From Vibrio litoralis DSM 17657 (GTDB lineage Bacteria > Pseudomonadota > Gammaproteobacteria > Enterobacterales > Vibrionaceae): a stretch of DNA of 64,000 nt. Both the position numbers and the translations under genes were made by a program. Where the stretch lies: contig NZ_AUFZ01000016.1 in NCBI RefSeq assembly GCF_000426765.1, forward strand, positions 1 through 64,000, written 5' to 3'. The notes below the pieces were generated by a model. That model was not told where the DNA came from. It searched no databases and saw only the letters and a list, made by a program, of their open reading frames with translations. Every line of letters begins with the position of its first letter. The first letter of the stretch is position 1. Positions 9,412 through 19,733 of this stretch are shown piece after piece.

Positions 9412-10680
9412 TTATTTGTCCGATATTTTATCTAATGCGTTTTTCAACTTTAGTGGTTGAAGTAGATTCTTTTGCTGTGCTTTTCTGGCTTTAATTAATT
9501 TCCAGTAACCTTTGAGTTGCTTATTATCAGCGTCAGAATCAGCAATGCGTTCCGTCAACGTTTGCAAATCATCTACTTGAAAAAAAGCATCTTTATTCAT
9601 TACTTTTTTAAGTTTGATATACAGCAATAAGCGTGCGGTTTTGATGTCTTTGTTTATCAAAGATTGTTTAAATTGAATAAACAGTGGCAACGGACGATCT
9701 CGATAATAACGCCCTACTCCAAGCACCAAGATAACAATAGCCACCAAACCAGATACGAATAAGCTAATCTCAAACCAATAGGCGCTAAGAAAGGAGTGTA
9801 AAGTATGCTTCACTTGAAACGACTTTCCTTCAATATGAATCGTTTCAACCCTTTGCTTGTCACTATTCCACCAAACAACATTAAAATCTGGGAATGTTAC
9901 TTCTCCACCTTGTTGCATCACATAAACCACTTTGTCTTCACGGGTCGATTGATAATCTCCGCGAACACTTTTATCCACTAATTTAGCGGGATCAGCATAA
10001 GCCTGATAATGAGGAGTGCTTTGTCCTTCTAACCATTGTGGTAATAAAATGGAAAGTGAATCATCCGCGGTGATTGTGAGAGTGCGGGTAATAGTATCTC
10101 CCACTTTTAATTGGTCATGACTGCTTTGCCAGTTTTGTGTAACGCTGACCTTACTTGCGGCAAACCACTGCTTCTTATCGGTCAATTGAGCATCTGGTAA
10201 GGCGGCTTTAAAACTGAACTCATGTGTCGTGACCGTACCTTGTGTTTTTTTACCGCCTTCTCCGGCAATCGTTGCTGTCACGGGGATTTGAGGAATCGTA
10301 AAAGTCCCTGAAGATTGAGGATACAATGTGATTTCCCAACGTTGATGAGACCATGTAACCCCTCCTTTACGGTCGGTATAATTCGTCGCAAGCTGGTTTC
10401 TTTGCTTAACGATCAAATTAGGGATATCAATTTTACCAATCGTCGTAGGCCCCAAGAACCAGCGTGGTGTACTAACATCAATCGTCAGTACAATTTGCTC
10501 ATTCACTGCGTAAACTTTTTCTGAATCTCTTGATTGTGTTGTATGTTCAGGGCCAATCCAGGTTTTCACAGAAACAGAATATGGGCTTGAAGAAGGCGAC
10601 ACTTCATCAGCTTGCGCAATAGGAACAATACCGAGCAAAACTAAGCCCAAAAAAGTCAGCATTAAGCTTAATCGCTTCAT
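9412..10680 (-). CDS. BatD-like protein
   Basis: A 422-residue protein with an N-terminal signal peptide (to about residue 24), a large periplasmic beta-rich region and a single membrane segment near residues 296-318 (YWFEISLFVSGLVAIVILVL), then a cytoplasmic helical tail. This is the BatD (oxygen tolerance) architecture. It is the last gene of the MoxR-Bat operon, overlapping the upstream VWA-TPR gene by 4 bases, so it is translationally coupled. Bat operons are linked to envelope stress tolerance, but the molecular role is not settled. Confidence 0.82.
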   Translation of the reverse strand: MKRLSLMLTFLGLVLLGIVPIAQADEVSPSSSPYSVSVKTWIGPEHTTQSRDSEKVYAVNEQIVLTIDVSTPRWFLGPTTIGKIDIPNLIVKQRNQLATNYTDRKGGVTWSHQRWEITLYPQSSGTFTIPQIPVTATIAGEGGKKTQGTVTTHEFSFKAALPDAQLTDKKQWFAASKVSVTQNWQSSHDQLKVGDTITRTLTITADDSLSILLPQWLEGQSTPHYQAYADPAKLVDKSVRGDYQSTREDKVVYVMQQGGEVTFPDFNVVWWNSDKQRVETIHIEGKSFQVKHTLHSFLSAYWFEISLFVSGLVAIVILVLGVGRYYRDRPLPLFIQFKQSLINKDIKTARLLLYIKLKKVMNKDAFFQVDDLQTLTERIADSDADNKQLKGYWKLIKARKAQQKNLLQPLKLKNALDKISDK

Positions 10681-12365
10681 TCTGGCACCTCTTCGTTTTC
10701 TGACGGCACACTAGGTTGTTGCAGTTGCAGCATAAACTTACGAGCTAAGAAACTTTTAGGATCGGCATCGACTTTTTTGAGCCATTTATCTGCTAATTCA
10801 TCGCTCCCCAAAATTTGTTCAGCGTTCAACGTTTCTTTTTCCATGGCTTGGGCAGAAACTTGCTCTTCCGCCCCTTCGCCAGTTTGAGGTTGATCGCCAA
10901 GCTCTTTACTGGCTTCCGGCCCTTCAGCTGATCCCGCTTGGCTTTGACTCATGCGATTCACATCTTCAACAATATTGTTGATCACTTGTAAGTTATGCTG
11001 AATATCTTTTAGCAAGCGAGGAGCGATATCTTCTTTTGCTGCAAGCTGTCGAAGCAAATTACGAGCTGCCACATATTCTCTTTGATGAGCGAGAGCACTT
11101 GCCGCGTAATATAAGCTCACATCCGAGTTGGCTTCAATAAACTCAGCCTGAGCCAGTTTAAATTCACTCGCATAGTAATACGCAATACCTTTACGCATCG
11201 GATCGTTAAAATGTTTCGCCGCTTCAAGGTACTTCAAATCATTAAAAAGCCATTGACCTTGCTGGTCTGGGGTGAGCCATAGGTCCACCCACCATTGTGA
11301 AACCCGTTGCCAAGTTGTGATCTTTTGGGTCGCTGCTGGCTTTTTCGCTTGTAAGTAAACGGAAGCTTGAGCAGGTAATGGTAAAAATGACAACGATAAT
11401 GCACCAATTAGGCACCATTGCACCAACCAGCCTTTTCTAAACCACAATAACGTCAGGATAGTTAACACAACAATGAGAGGGTGACTCATGTCTTTCCAAG
11501 GCATGGCTGATTCACCATTTATTTGCATATTGCGTTTAATTGCATTGTTTAGCGTTTTTAGATCACTGTCGTCCACTGAAGCCATGACTAATCGACCATT
11601 CGTTTCACTTGCTAAGGCTTTAAGCGAATTCATATCAATAGGGTCATTGACCACAAGATCAGGGTTACCAGCGGCTAAAATTAATAACTGATAAGGTTTA
11701 TCTTGAAAAAATTGTGCATAAGCATCAATAGCTTGAGGAGTTACACCATCGGTAACGAGCAAGACAGTTCCACCTAATTTGCCTTTTAATAGTTGGTCAA
11801 TAATCGGTAGCGCCTTATCTGCGAACTTTCCCGATTCCGGCATAATATCTGGACTAATAGCAGTTAAAAATGGTGTGAATACCGCGCTATCTTGAGTCAG
11901 TGGCATTGCGGTGTGAGCTGAACCCGCATAGACCACTAAACCGGTTTTTCCACCAGCACGTAAGGCTAATAGATCACGTATTTTTTGTTTAGCTCGCTCA
12001 AGCCTGCTCGGAGGTAGATCGGTTTCTAACATTGACTCCGAATTATCTAGAACCACTACCATTTCGGCTTTGTCTTCGCCAAATGGTGAAGCCTCTCTTT
12101 GCCATGTAGGGCCTGCACAAATCAATAACCCGATAGAGATACATAGCGCTAATACTTTCAGAGGTAATTGCTTTTTCCAACCATGTTCACCAAGTGTTAA
12201 TACTTTACGTAAATGTTCAGGTAATACTTCAGCCCACTGAGGTTTATCTTCATCTCGCCAACGTAACCACCATAAAATCCCTAAAGGAATGAAGCCCACC
12301 AACCACCAAGGGCGAATAAAATGAAACTGACTTAGAATCTGCTGCCACACCAGAGAATCAAACAT
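10677..12365 (-). CDS. VWA-TPR membrane protein (BatB/BatC-like fusion)
   Basis: A 562-residue protein with two N-terminal membrane segments, a von Willebrand A domain (MIDAS DNSES within VVLDNSESMLET, then the conserved GLVVYAGSAH stretch), a further membrane hairpin about residues 295-335, and C-terminal TPR-like helices (AYYYASEFKLAQAEFIEANS). The tail is rich in Gln and Glu. It combines what are BatB and BatC in other bacteria. It overlaps batA by 8 bases and batD by 4. Confidence 0.85.
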   Translation of the reverse strand: MFDSLVWQQILSQFHFIRPWWLVGFIPLGILWWLRWRDEDKPQWAEVLPEHLRKVLTLGEHGWKKQLPLKVLALCISIGLLICAGPTWQREASPFGEDKAEMVVVLDNSESMLETDLPPSRLERAKQKIRDLLALRAGGKTGLVVYAGSAHTAMPLTQDSAVFTPFLTAISPDIMPESGKFADKALPIIDQLLKGKLGGTVLLVTDGVTPQAIDAYAQFFQDKPYQLLILAAGNPDLVVNDPIDMNSLKALASETNGRLVMASVDDSDLKTLNNAIKRNMQINGESAMPWKDMSHPLIVVLTILTLLWFRKGWLVQWCLIGALSLSFLPLPAQASVYLQAKKPAATQKITTWQRVSQWWVDLWLTPDQQGQWLFNDLKYLEAAKHFNDPMRKGIAYYYASEFKLAQAEFIEANSDVSLYYAASALAHQREYVAARNLLRQLAAKEDIAPRLLKDIQHNLQVINNIVEDVNRMSQSQAGSAEGPEASKELGDQPQTGEGAEEQVSAQAMEKETLNAEQILGSDELADKWLKKVDADPKSFLARKFMLQLQQPSVPSENEEVPE

Positions 12366-13404
12366 GCTTGCTCTCCCGTGTATTTATATCACTCGTAGGC
12401 TGAGATCGACCTGTCGAACGCCCCCTCCTAATCGTCGCGATAAGAAATAGACTTGAATATAAAACAATCACCACCATCACAAAATAATGCTGCAAAGAAA
12501 CTTTAGGTCGATAAGTCATACTTTCATAAAGTTGCGGCTCTAAATCATTAATACTGGCATAAGCTTGCTTTAAGCCCTCACTGTCTTTTGCTTGATAAGC
12601 CTTTCCACCTGTCGTGCTAGCAACATGGTTGATGATATCCATATCCATGGCTTGTTCACCAACGGTGCTTGGATCTCCCATGGCAATCACATGAATACGA
12701 ACGCCTTTGGCAGCAGCAACTTTCGCCGCATCAATAGGTTCGACAAAACTACCAGTATCATTGCCATCGGTGAGCACTATTGTCACTTTTTGGCGTTCTG
12801 AGCCTGGTGTGGTTTGCTCAAAAGTTTTAATCGCTAAACCAATCGCATCACCAAGGTGAGTACTCTCTCCCGCCATCGACACATCAGTTTGCTCTAACAG
12901 GGTTAACCAAGCATTATTATCCGCCGTAAAAGGAGTTTGAATAAAAGCGGCATCACCAAACAAAATCAGCCCTAGACGATCGCCCTTACGCTCTGCCACA
13001 AAATCTTGTAATACGGCTTTTGCTGCATCCAAACGATTAACTTTGTTACCTTGTTGATCGGTAAAATCTTGTTCAGACATCGAGCCGGATAAATCCACAG
13101 CAACCATGACATCTCGCCCCATGCTTTCACGCGTTTGAGGCTCTCCCAACACTTTCGGTTGGGCTAAGGCAATCACTAAACATCCCCAAGTGATAACCAG
13201 CGCAATACGTTGCCACCAACTGGCTTTAAGTTGTGTCGCACCTTCCGAGGGCTCTTCCCCTATCGCTTCTATCAGTAAGTTGAAGAAAGGGACTTTGGTC
13301 GCGGTTTGTTCCGTTCGATAAGCAGGCAGTAAGAAATAAACCAATATCGGCAAAGGCAAAATCCAAAACCAATGAGGGCTAGCAAATTCAAGTGATGACA
13401 TCAT
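12358..13404 (-). CDS. BatA-like von Willebrand A membrane protein
   Basis: A 348-residue protein with an N-terminal hydrophobic segment (residues 11-27), a second one near 70-83, a VWA domain with a complete MIDAS (AVDLSGSMSE; later VLTDGNDTG) and a C-terminal membrane helix. VWA domains of this family bind metal and partner proteins and are thought to be worked on by MoxR AAA+ ATPases. It overlaps DUF4381 by 4 bases upstream and the VWA-TPR gene by 8 bases downstream. Confidence 0.87.
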   Translation of the reverse strand: MMSSLEFASPHWFWILPLPILVYFLLPAYRTEQTATKVPFFNLLIEAIGEEPSEGATQLKASWWQRIALVITWGCLVIALAQPKVLGEPQTRESMGRDVMVAVDLSGSMSEQDFTDQQGNKVNRLDAAKAVLQDFVAERKGDRLGLILFGDAAFIQTPFTADNNAWLTLLEQTDVSMAGESTHLGDAIGLAIKTFEQTTPGSERQKVTIVLTDGNDTGSFVEPIDAAKVAAAKGVRIHVIAMGDPSTVGEQAMDMDIINHVASTTGGKAYQAKDSEGLKQAYASINDLEPQLYESMTYRPKVSLQHYFVMVVIVLYSSLFLIATIRRGRSTGRSQPTSDINTRESKHV

Positions 13405-13904
13405 GATGCTCTAGCTCCTTGTGACTGGTGCTCTCTTATCCAAAGTAAACAATGTTGATGAACTCGCTGTTTCTCTTCTATATTCAGCGCTTCTTTACGA
13501 CTGTTAAGTGACTGCATCCACCGTCTAAGCAACTCGTTTTCCATCTTCGAGTGATCACAGGGAATATACGCATTTAAAGCTGTCTGAAATTCTTCACCAT
13601 ACAAAGCTTGATCCGCAGGGTTGAGGTAACCCATCACACGCTTGATGATCACAAAAGCTTGATACTCAAATTGAGGATTATTGATATCTAGTGTGTTAAT
13701 GACCTCGATAGCCTCACGTCGATAGCGGTTTTTCCACCAATTTTGAGCTCGCTTATACAACCAGATAGAAAGTAATATCAAACCAATGGCAGACAGTATT
13801 TTCCAACCAATAGTTTGCGGCCACCAGCTCACCGGATCAGGTAATCCGACATCATGTAATTGCTTCAAAATATAAGTAGATGGTGGGGTTGGCTGGTTGC
13901 TCAT
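13401..13904 (-). CDS. DUF4381 membrane protein
   Basis: A 167-residue protein with one membrane helix near residues 30-46 (WKILSAIGLILLSIWLY) and a cytoplasmic basic helical domain. The opening PPSTYILKQLHDVGLPDPVSWWPQ is typical of DUF4381, which nearly always sits between DUF58 and batA. It is linked to both neighbours by 4-base stop/start overlaps. Confidence 0.82.
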   Translation of the reverse strand: MSNQPTPPSTYILKQLHDVGLPDPVSWWPQTIGWKILSAIGLILLSIWLYKRAQNWWKNRYRREAIEVINTLDINNPQFEYQAFVIIKRVMGYLNPADQALYGEEFQTALNAYIPCDHSKMENELLRRWMQSLNSRKEALNIEEKQRVHQHCLLWIREHQSQGARAS

Positions 13905-14845
13905 ATCTGCCCCCCTATCGAGCGCTTGTACTGCCTGATATGTTCTCCACGTGTATCCAAATCAATGAAAGGTAAATTGTTGATCGCCATAATTTTAGCT
14001 AATTGCTCGCGTTTTATATGGCTTGTGGAGCGGAGAGTTTCATTAGCCGTATCAATCTTTGAAGCGGTATCTAAACTAAGTTGGTAATGCCCATCACCAA
14101 TCACCCAACGGCTATTGGTTATCTGCTCAGGAAGCCATTGCTCCATAGGGTCTGATACCATCAAACTTAAAATATCATTGTGTTGTTGTAAGTATTGCAG
14201 CCTTTTAATATCTAATTCAGTCGCATCATTCCAATCACTGATCATCACAATGGTTGCCCCTTTTAGTTTTAATTGAGCGATACTTTTCACCCAATCACTA
14301 AAGTGCACATGGCTAGCATTCTTAGATTCAATGTTTAATGCTTGGTTATGTCGAGCCATCTCATTGAGGTCCCTTAACAAACCATTTTGTGAACGTTGAG
14401 CTTTATGATGGCTGATATGGTTAGGGGTAATAAAACTAAAACCCACGCGATCGTTATCTTTAAGTGCTCTCCATGCCGTTAATGCAGCAATTTCAGCAGC
14501 CACGACAGATTTCATCGTATCTTGTGAGGAAAAAAACATCCCACTACGTTGATCAACAGCAACCAATACATGTCGATCTTTCTCTTCAGTGTAGGTTCTT
14601 ACATGAGGTTTGCCGGTGCGGAACGTTACCTTCCAGTCTAAATTCCGAATATCATCGCCCAATTGATAATGACGAAGTTCTTCAAAATTCAGCCCTCTTC
14701 CTCGAAAGCGAGAATTATGTCGCCCCGCCAAGGCCGTGCCAGCATTCATTTGCGGTAAGAAGCTAAAAGCATGGGATTGAGCTTGAAGATGAACTAAACG
14801 AGAGAACTCACAATATACTCTAGGATCAAAGTCTTGCGCCGCCAT
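13901..14845 (-). CDS. DUF58 protein (VWA-like)
   Basis: A 314-residue cytoplasmic protein. The DUF58 core is clear: RGRGLNFEELRHYQLGDDIR, NLDWKVTFRTGKPHVRTY, then a VWA-like fold (LVAVDQRSGMFF, and ATIVMISDWND). DUF58 proteins are standard partners of MoxR ATPases. It begins 10 bases after moxR and overlaps DUF4381 by 4 bases. Confidence 0.85.
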   Translation of the reverse strand: MAAQDFDPRVYCEFSRLVHLQAQSHAFSFLPQMNAGTALAGRHNSRFRGRGLNFEELRHYQLGDDIRNLDWKVTFRTGKPHVRTYTEEKDRHVLVAVDQRSGMFFSSQDTMKSVVAAEIAALTAWRALKDNDRVGFSFITPNHISHHKAQRSQNGLLRDLNEMARHNQALNIESKNASHVHFSDWVKSIAQLKLKGATIVMISDWNDATELDIKRLQYLQQHNDILSLMVSDPMEQWLPEQITNSRWVIGDGHYQLSLDTASKIDTANETLRSTSHIKREQLAKIMAINNLPFIDLDTRGEHIRQYKRSIGGQI

Positions 14846-14855
14846 ATTGCCTCTC

Positions 14856-15848
14856 TTAGCCTATTGCCACACAACTTAATAACTCATCAATCACTCGCTG
14901 GTGAGTCACGCCATCGGCAAGCGCATCATAAGAGAGGATAAAACGATGGCTCATCACCATAGGAACCATGGCTCGTATATCATCCGGTGTCACATGATCA
15001 CGCCCATTAAGCCAAGCGTGAGCACGAGCGCATTTATCCAAAGCAATAGAGGCGCGAGGGCTTGAGCCTATTTGGATCCATTGGCTTAACGACGAATCGG
15101 GATAATCGCTTGGTGTACGAGTCGCCATCACTAGATTAACGATGTAATCTTCAGCCATATCAGAAACTTCAATCGCGGCAATTTCTTTGCGCGCATCAAA
15201 CACCATTTGAATATCAAATTGAAAAGTTGAGTCATCGGTAATCTGGGATTGTAGGCTTCCTTGTTCTTCACTACGCACTAAACGAATAATATCTTTCTCG
15301 GCATTTGCCTTCGGATAATCGACATTCACTTTCAATAAAAAGCGATCCATTTGCGCTTCTGGTAACGGGTAAGTGCCCTCTTGTTCTATCGGGTTTTGAG
15401 TCGCCAATACCATAAACAACTCTGGCAATTGATGCGTTTTATCCCCAACCGTAATGGTGCCTTCAGCCATGGCTTCAAGTAATGCAGCTTGAACTTTTGC
15501 CGGCGCACGGTTGATTTCATCAGCTAACACTAGGTTATTGAAAATAGGCCCTGCTTGAAAATGCAGTTGATGGTGACCATCCACCTCTTGATATAGCTCG
15601 GTTCCCGTCACATCAGAAGGTAATAAGTCGGGAGTAAACTGAATTCGACCAAATTGAGTTTGTAACGCATTGGCTAACGCCTTTACTGAACGAGTTTTCG
15701 CCGTGCCTGGTAAACCTTCCAATAATATGTGCCCACCGGTTAATAAACCAATGACTAAAGCATTAACCACATGAGATTGCCCAATCACCGACTGTTCAAC
15801 ATGTTCGACTAAATATTTAATAGAATCACGATTTATTGTCATGTTCAC
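14856..15848 (-). CDS. MoxR-family AAA+ ATPase
   Basis: A 330-residue AAA+ protein: Walker A GLPGTAKTRS (~44-53), Walker B LVLADEINRAP, sensor 1 ATQNPIE and a C-terminal lid. MoxR proteins act as chaperones that mature or insert cofactors into VWA-linked complexes. It is the promoter-proximal gene of a six-gene operon running to batD at 9412. It is divergent from the exported sulfatase gene with about 300 AT-rich bases between. Confidence 0.9.
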   Translation of the reverse strand: MNMTINRDSIKYLVEHVEQSVIGQSHVVNALVIGLLTGGHILLEGLPGTAKTRSVKALANALQTQFGRIQFTPDLLPSDVTGTELYQEVDGHHQLHFQAGPIFNNLVLADEINRAPAKVQAALLEAMAEGTITVGDKTHQLPELFMVLATQNPIEQEGTYPLPEAQMDRFLLKVNVDYPKANAEKDIIRLVRSEEQGSLQSQITDDSTFQFDIQMVFDARKEIAAIEVSDMAEDYIVNLVMATRTPSDYPDSSLSQWIQIGSSPRASIALDKCARAHAWLNGRDHVTPDDIRAMVPMVMSHRFILSYDALADGVTHQRVIDELLSCVAIG

Positions 15849-16145
15849 CTCATATAATCACGCAAAAAAAACATCCTTTATTGCAGTATATACGGATAAA
15901 AAATAACTTCCGGTTATAACCTTTATAATCACTTAAAAAATCAAAAAAGGAAATTAACAAACCAATAAAATTAAATATAAACAATTAGTTAAAAACAAAA
16001 CCTGCTATTTTAAGCAAATGGTTTAGACTTATTAGTGTTGGGTATTTCATCATCAGGTTGTGCGATAAAATATCTTGTGAACAACACTAAGCGGAAGGAA
16101 TGGTATTTACCAACCTTTTCATGGACTATCGCGCTGGAGGATTTC

Positions 16146-17693
16146 ATGCGTAATTTTTTTAAGACGGCAATAGTAATAAGTGGGGCATTAGCTTCATTTA
16201 GTAGCTTTGCGGCATCGGATAAACCAAATGTTTTAGTCATCATGGGTGATGATATCGGTCAAACCAATATTTCCGCCTATTCAATGGGTCTTGTTGGCTA
16301 CCACACCCCTAATATTGATAAAATTGCTAACGATGGTGTTATTTTCACCGATTATTATGCAGAACAAAGCTGCACCGCGGGTCGCTCTACCTTCATTACA
16401 GGACAATCAACACTGCGTACTGGTTTGGCTAAAGTGGGTTTACCTGGTGCTGATGTGGGTTTACAAGATCGTGATGTGACTATTGCTCAACTCTTAAAAC
16501 CACTTGGTTATGCAACTGGCCAATTTGGCAAAAACCATCTAGGTGATCGCGATGAATTCCTACCTACCCAACATGGTTTTGATGAATTTTTTGGTAACCT
16601 TTATCATTTAAACGCCGAAGAAGAACCAGAGCAACGTAACTACCCGACAGACCCTGAATTTAGAAAGAAATTTGGCCCACGTGGCGTGATTCATTCTTAT
16701 TCTGACGGAAAAATTGAAGATACAGGTCCACTGACTCGTAAACGTATGGAAACCATTGATGAAGAGACCTCATCTGCGGCAATGGATTTCATGGAAAAAC
16801 AAGTTAAAGCAGATAAACCATTCTTTGTTTGGTGGAACGCAACTCGTATGCACTTCCGTACTCACGTCAAAGAAGAAAATCGTGATAAACCTGGTCTTAA
16901 CTCACGTACTGAATATGCTGATGGTATGATTGAGCATGATAATCAAGTCGGCGCTATTCTTAAAAAACTTGATGATCTAGGCGTAGCGGATAATACCATT
17001 GTGTTATATACCACTGATAATGGCCCACATAAAAACACATGGCCAGATGCTGGTAATAGCCCATTCCGTAGTGAAAAAGTCACCAACTGGGAAGGTGCTT
17101 ACCGTGTTCCTGCTATGATCCGTTGGCCTGGTCACATCAAACCAGGCAGCATTGCCAATGGTATTGTCAGTGGTCTTGATTGGTTACCAACAATAACCGC
17201 CGCTGCGGGTGAAACAAACATAAAAGAAGAGCTACTTAAAGGTAAAAAAGTAGGGGATAAAACCTTCAAAGTTCACCTAGATGGTTATAACCAACTACCT
17301 TACCTAACCGGTAAAGTAAAAGAGTCACCACGTAAAGAATTCTTCTACTTCAATGATGATGGCCAATTAGTTGGTCTTCGTTATGAAAGTTGGAAAATTG
17401 TCTTTATGGAACAACGCACGAAAGGGACCCTAGCTTTATGGGCCGACCCATTCACACCATTGCGTACTCCTAAGCTATTTAACCTACGTTCAGACCCATA
17501 TGAAGAAGCCGATATCACATCTAATACCTATTGGGATTGGGTAATGGATCATGTTTATTTATATGTGCCGGCTCAAGCGTATGTGGCGAAATTCTTAGAA
17601 ACATTTAAAGAGTTTCCACCAAGCCAAACACCAGCAACATTTAACTTAGATGACGTGATGAAGAAACTGTCTGAAGCTCCCACCACTAAGTAA
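16146..17693 (+). CDS. Exported type I sulfatase
   Basis: About 515 residues with a cleavable signal peptide (ending near residue 23, SFAA). The sulfatase core is clear: metal ligands Asp35/Asp36 (IMGDDIG), the formylglycine motif Cys76-T-A-G-R80, the GKNHLGD block and TTDNGPH near the second metal site. The reaction is hydrolysis of a sulfate ester in the periplasm; the substrate is unknown. The open frame begins at 16035, but the ATG at 16146 has GGAGG seven bases upstream and begins the signal peptide. Cys76 must be converted to formylglycine; no bona fide FGE or anSME gene lies nearby. Confidence 0.9.
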   Translation: MRNFFKTAIVISGALASFSSFAASDKPNVLVIMGDDIGQTNISAYSMGLVGYHTPNIDKIANDGVIFTDYYAEQSCTAGRSTFITGQSTLRTGLAKVGLPGADVGLQDRDVTIAQLLKPLGYATGQFGKNHLGDRDEFLPTQHGFDEFFGNLYHLNAEEEPEQRNYPTDPEFRKKFGPRGVIHSYSDGKIEDTGPLTRKRMETIDEETSSAAMDFMEKQVKADKPFFVWWNATRMHFRTHVKEENRDKPGLNSRTEYADGMIEHDNQVGAILKKLDDLGVADNTIVLYTTDNGPHKNTWPDAGNSPFRSEKVTNWEGAYRVPAMIRWPGHIKPGSIANGIVSGLDWLPTITAAAGETNIKEELLKGKKVGDKTFKVHLDGYNQLPYLTGKVKESPRKEFFYFNDDGQLVGLRYESWKIVFMEQRTKGTLALWADPFTPLRTPKLFNLRSDPYEEADITSNTYWDWVMDHVYLYVPAQAYVAKFLETFKEFPPSQTPATFNLDDVMKKLSEAPTTK

Positions 17694-17710
17694 TTAACTG
17701 AGCGTAATAT

Positions 17711-17736
17711 AAGGCCTGCCACTAATCGCAGGCCTT
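17711..17736 (+). terminator. Terminator after the sulfatase gene
   Basis: AAGGCCTGC (17711-17719) pairs with GCAGGCCTT (17728-17736), followed by ATTTTTAT. It separates the sulfatase from the HAD gene, which therefore probably has its own promoter. Confidence 0.85.
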
Positions 17737-17793
17737 ATTTTTATCAAGTTAGACAAAAAATAACGTATTGCTCGTATTAATTAAGGACACATT

Positions 17794-18780
17794 ATGAAAT
17801 TTTTACGGATATTAAGTGTGGTGATGGTCACTGTAATAAGTCATCAAGTATTCGCCAGTACTGAGGTTGATCCCCTACCATCATGGAATGATACCGCAAC
17901 TAAAAAAAGTATTATTCAATATGTTCAACAAACCACCACTCTCGACTCAAAACAATTTATTCCTGTATCCGATCGTATTGCGACATTTGATAATGACGGA
18001 ACTCTATGGGCGGAAAAACCGGTTTACTTCCAACTGTACTTCGCACTAGAACAAATAAAAGAAAAAGCGAACCAACATCCAGAATGGAAAACACAAGAAC
18101 CTTTTGCATCCGTGTTAAAAGGCGATCTTGAAGGCGTTAAAAAATCAGGCATGGATGGTCTAGTGAAAATAGTAATGGCGAGCCATACGGGAATGAGCAC
18201 TGAAGAATTTGATGCATCAGTAAAAGCTTGGCTAAAAACGGCACGTCATCCCGATAGCCAACGCCCATTTACTGAAATGGTTTATCAACCGATGCTAGAG
18301 CTACTACATTACCTACAACAAAATGATTTCAAAACCTATATTGTTTCCGGCGGTGGTGTTGATTTTATGCGAGCTTGGGCCCCGGAAGTTTATGGTATAC
18401 CGAAAGAGCAAATTCTAGGTTCTTCAGTGAAAACTGAATACAAATTCGTTAATGGCAAACCTACCATCATGCGTTTACCTGAAGTAAATGTGAATAATGA
18501 TAAAGCTCAAAAGCCATTAACTATTCAAACCTATATCGGTAAAAAGCCTGTTTTCGCAGCTGGTAACTCTGATGGGGATTTAGAAATGTTGCAATGGACA
18601 AAAAGTTCATCGTATTCAAGCTTTGCACTACTCATTCACCACACCGATGAAAAGCGTGAATGGGCTTATGATAAAAACTCTTCCGTGGGTCATTTAGAAA
18701 AAGCGCTTCCATTAGCTAAAAAAGACAACTGGAACGTAGTGGATATGAAGCAAGATTGGAAACAAATATTTTCTGATTAA
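17794..18780 (+). CDS. Exported HAD-family phosphatase
   Basis: A 328-residue protein with a signal peptide (about 1-21, ending VFA) and all three HAD motifs: Asp66-x-Asp68 (FDNDGTLW), Ser in YIVSGGGVDF, and GNSDGDLEM. It resembles phosphoserine-phosphatase-like non-specific acid phosphatases, acting in the periplasm on an unidentified phosphomonoester. The start has AAGGA eight bases upstream. It follows the sulfatase and may join it in nutrient scavenging (sulfate and phosphate esters), which is inference. Confidence 0.85.
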   Translation: MKFLRILSVVMVTVISHQVFASTEVDPLPSWNDTATKKSIIQYVQQTTTLDSKQFIPVSDRIATFDNDGTLWAEKPVYFQLYFALEQIKEKANQHPEWKTQEPFASVLKGDLEGVKKSGMDGLVKIVMASHTGMSTEEFDASVKAWLKTARHPDSQRPFTEMVYQPMLELLHYLQQNDFKTYIVSGGGVDFMRAWAPEVYGIPKEQILGSSVKTEYKFVNGKPTIMRLPEVNVNNDKAQKPLTIQTYIGKKPVFAAGNSDGDLEMLQWTKSSSYSSFALLIHHTDEKREWAYDKNSSVGHLEKALPLAKKDNWNVVDMKQDWKQIFSD

Positions 18781-18824
18781 CCACTTTCCAATCGATGATA
18801 TAAAATTCGTTTCCTCAAAAATAA

Positions 18825-18853
18825 AAACACCGAGCTTTAATTGCTCGGTGTTT
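18825..18853. terminator. Bidirectional terminator
   Basis: AAACACCGAGC (18825-18835) pairs perfectly with GCTCGGTGTTT (18843-18853). It lies between the convergent HAD and YebC-like genes. Confidence 0.85.
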
Positions 18854-18888
18854 GCTTATCACTTTCTTAAATTATTAGACAGGCTCAC

Positions 18889-19611
18889 TTAGCCTTCTAA
18901 TTCAGCGTTGTGATAGACCTGTTGAACGTCATCACAATCATCTAGCATGTCTAAGAACTTCTGGAATTTAACCGCATCATCACCCGTTACTGGTGTATGG
19001 TTTTGCGGAACAAAAGTAATTTCTTCAACATCTACAACAAGATCTGGATATTCTTCATTTAGTGCGGTTTTCGCTTTAAAGAATTCAGTATGAGGAGCAA
19101 AAACAGTAATCACGCCATCTTCTAGCTCAATATCTGTTACATCCACATCTTTCATCATTAACGCTTCTAATACCGCTTCTTCGTCTTCACCTTTAAACTG
19201 GAATACAGCTTGGTGGTCAAACATATGAGCGACCGTACCAGGGCTACCAATTTTTGCGCCTGTCTTAACAAAGCATTGGCGAACATCTTGGAAGGTACGA
19301 TTGCCGTTATCGGTTAAACAGTCAACGATCACACTCGCGCCACCAGGAGCAAAACCTTCATAGCGTGCTGGTTGGAAATCTTCACCACCACCGCCACTTG
19401 CTTTATCAATCGCTTTTTCGATAACGTGAGCAGGTACGTTATCTTTTTTCGCTTTAGTAATAAGATGCTTAAGAGATAGGTTCATATCAGGGTCTGAACC
19501 ACCATTTTTAGCGGCAACGTAAATCTCTTTACCGTATTTAGAATAAACTTTAATTTTTGCGCCAGCTGTTTTTGCCATTGAGGCCTTGCGCACTTCAAAA
19601 CTTCTTCCCAT
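18889..19611 (-). CDS. YebC/PmpR family protein (YeeN-like paralogue)
   Basis: A 240-residue protein of the YebC/TACO1 family ([52 protein letters not shown]). The start [18 protein letters not shown] and acidic C-terminus resemble the YeeN-type paralogue rather than the RuvC-linked YebC. Family members are reported as transcription regulators or as translation factors that relieve ribosome stalling. It is a single gene. Confidence 0.88.
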   Translation of the reverse strand: MGRSFEVRKASMAKTAGAKIKVYSKYGKEIYVAAKNGGSDPDMNLSLKHLITKAKKDNVPAHVIEKAIDKASGGGGEDFQPARYEGFAPGGASVIVDCLTDNGNRTFQDVRQCFVKTGAKIGSPGTVAHMFDHQAVFQFKGEDEEAVLEALMMKDVDVTDIELEDGVITVFAPHTEFFKAKTALNEEYPDLVVDVEEITFVPQNHTPVTGDDAVKFQKFLDMLDDCDDVQQVYHNAELEG

Positions 19612-19733
19612 GGGAATGTTCTCTCTGATTCAATTTAACGCGTTATATTTATCATAAGAGTTTGCGTATCACTATTACCATTCAAGCAAACTGGCAATAT
19701 GTCTCTTATGAATACCGATAACGAATTCGCGAT

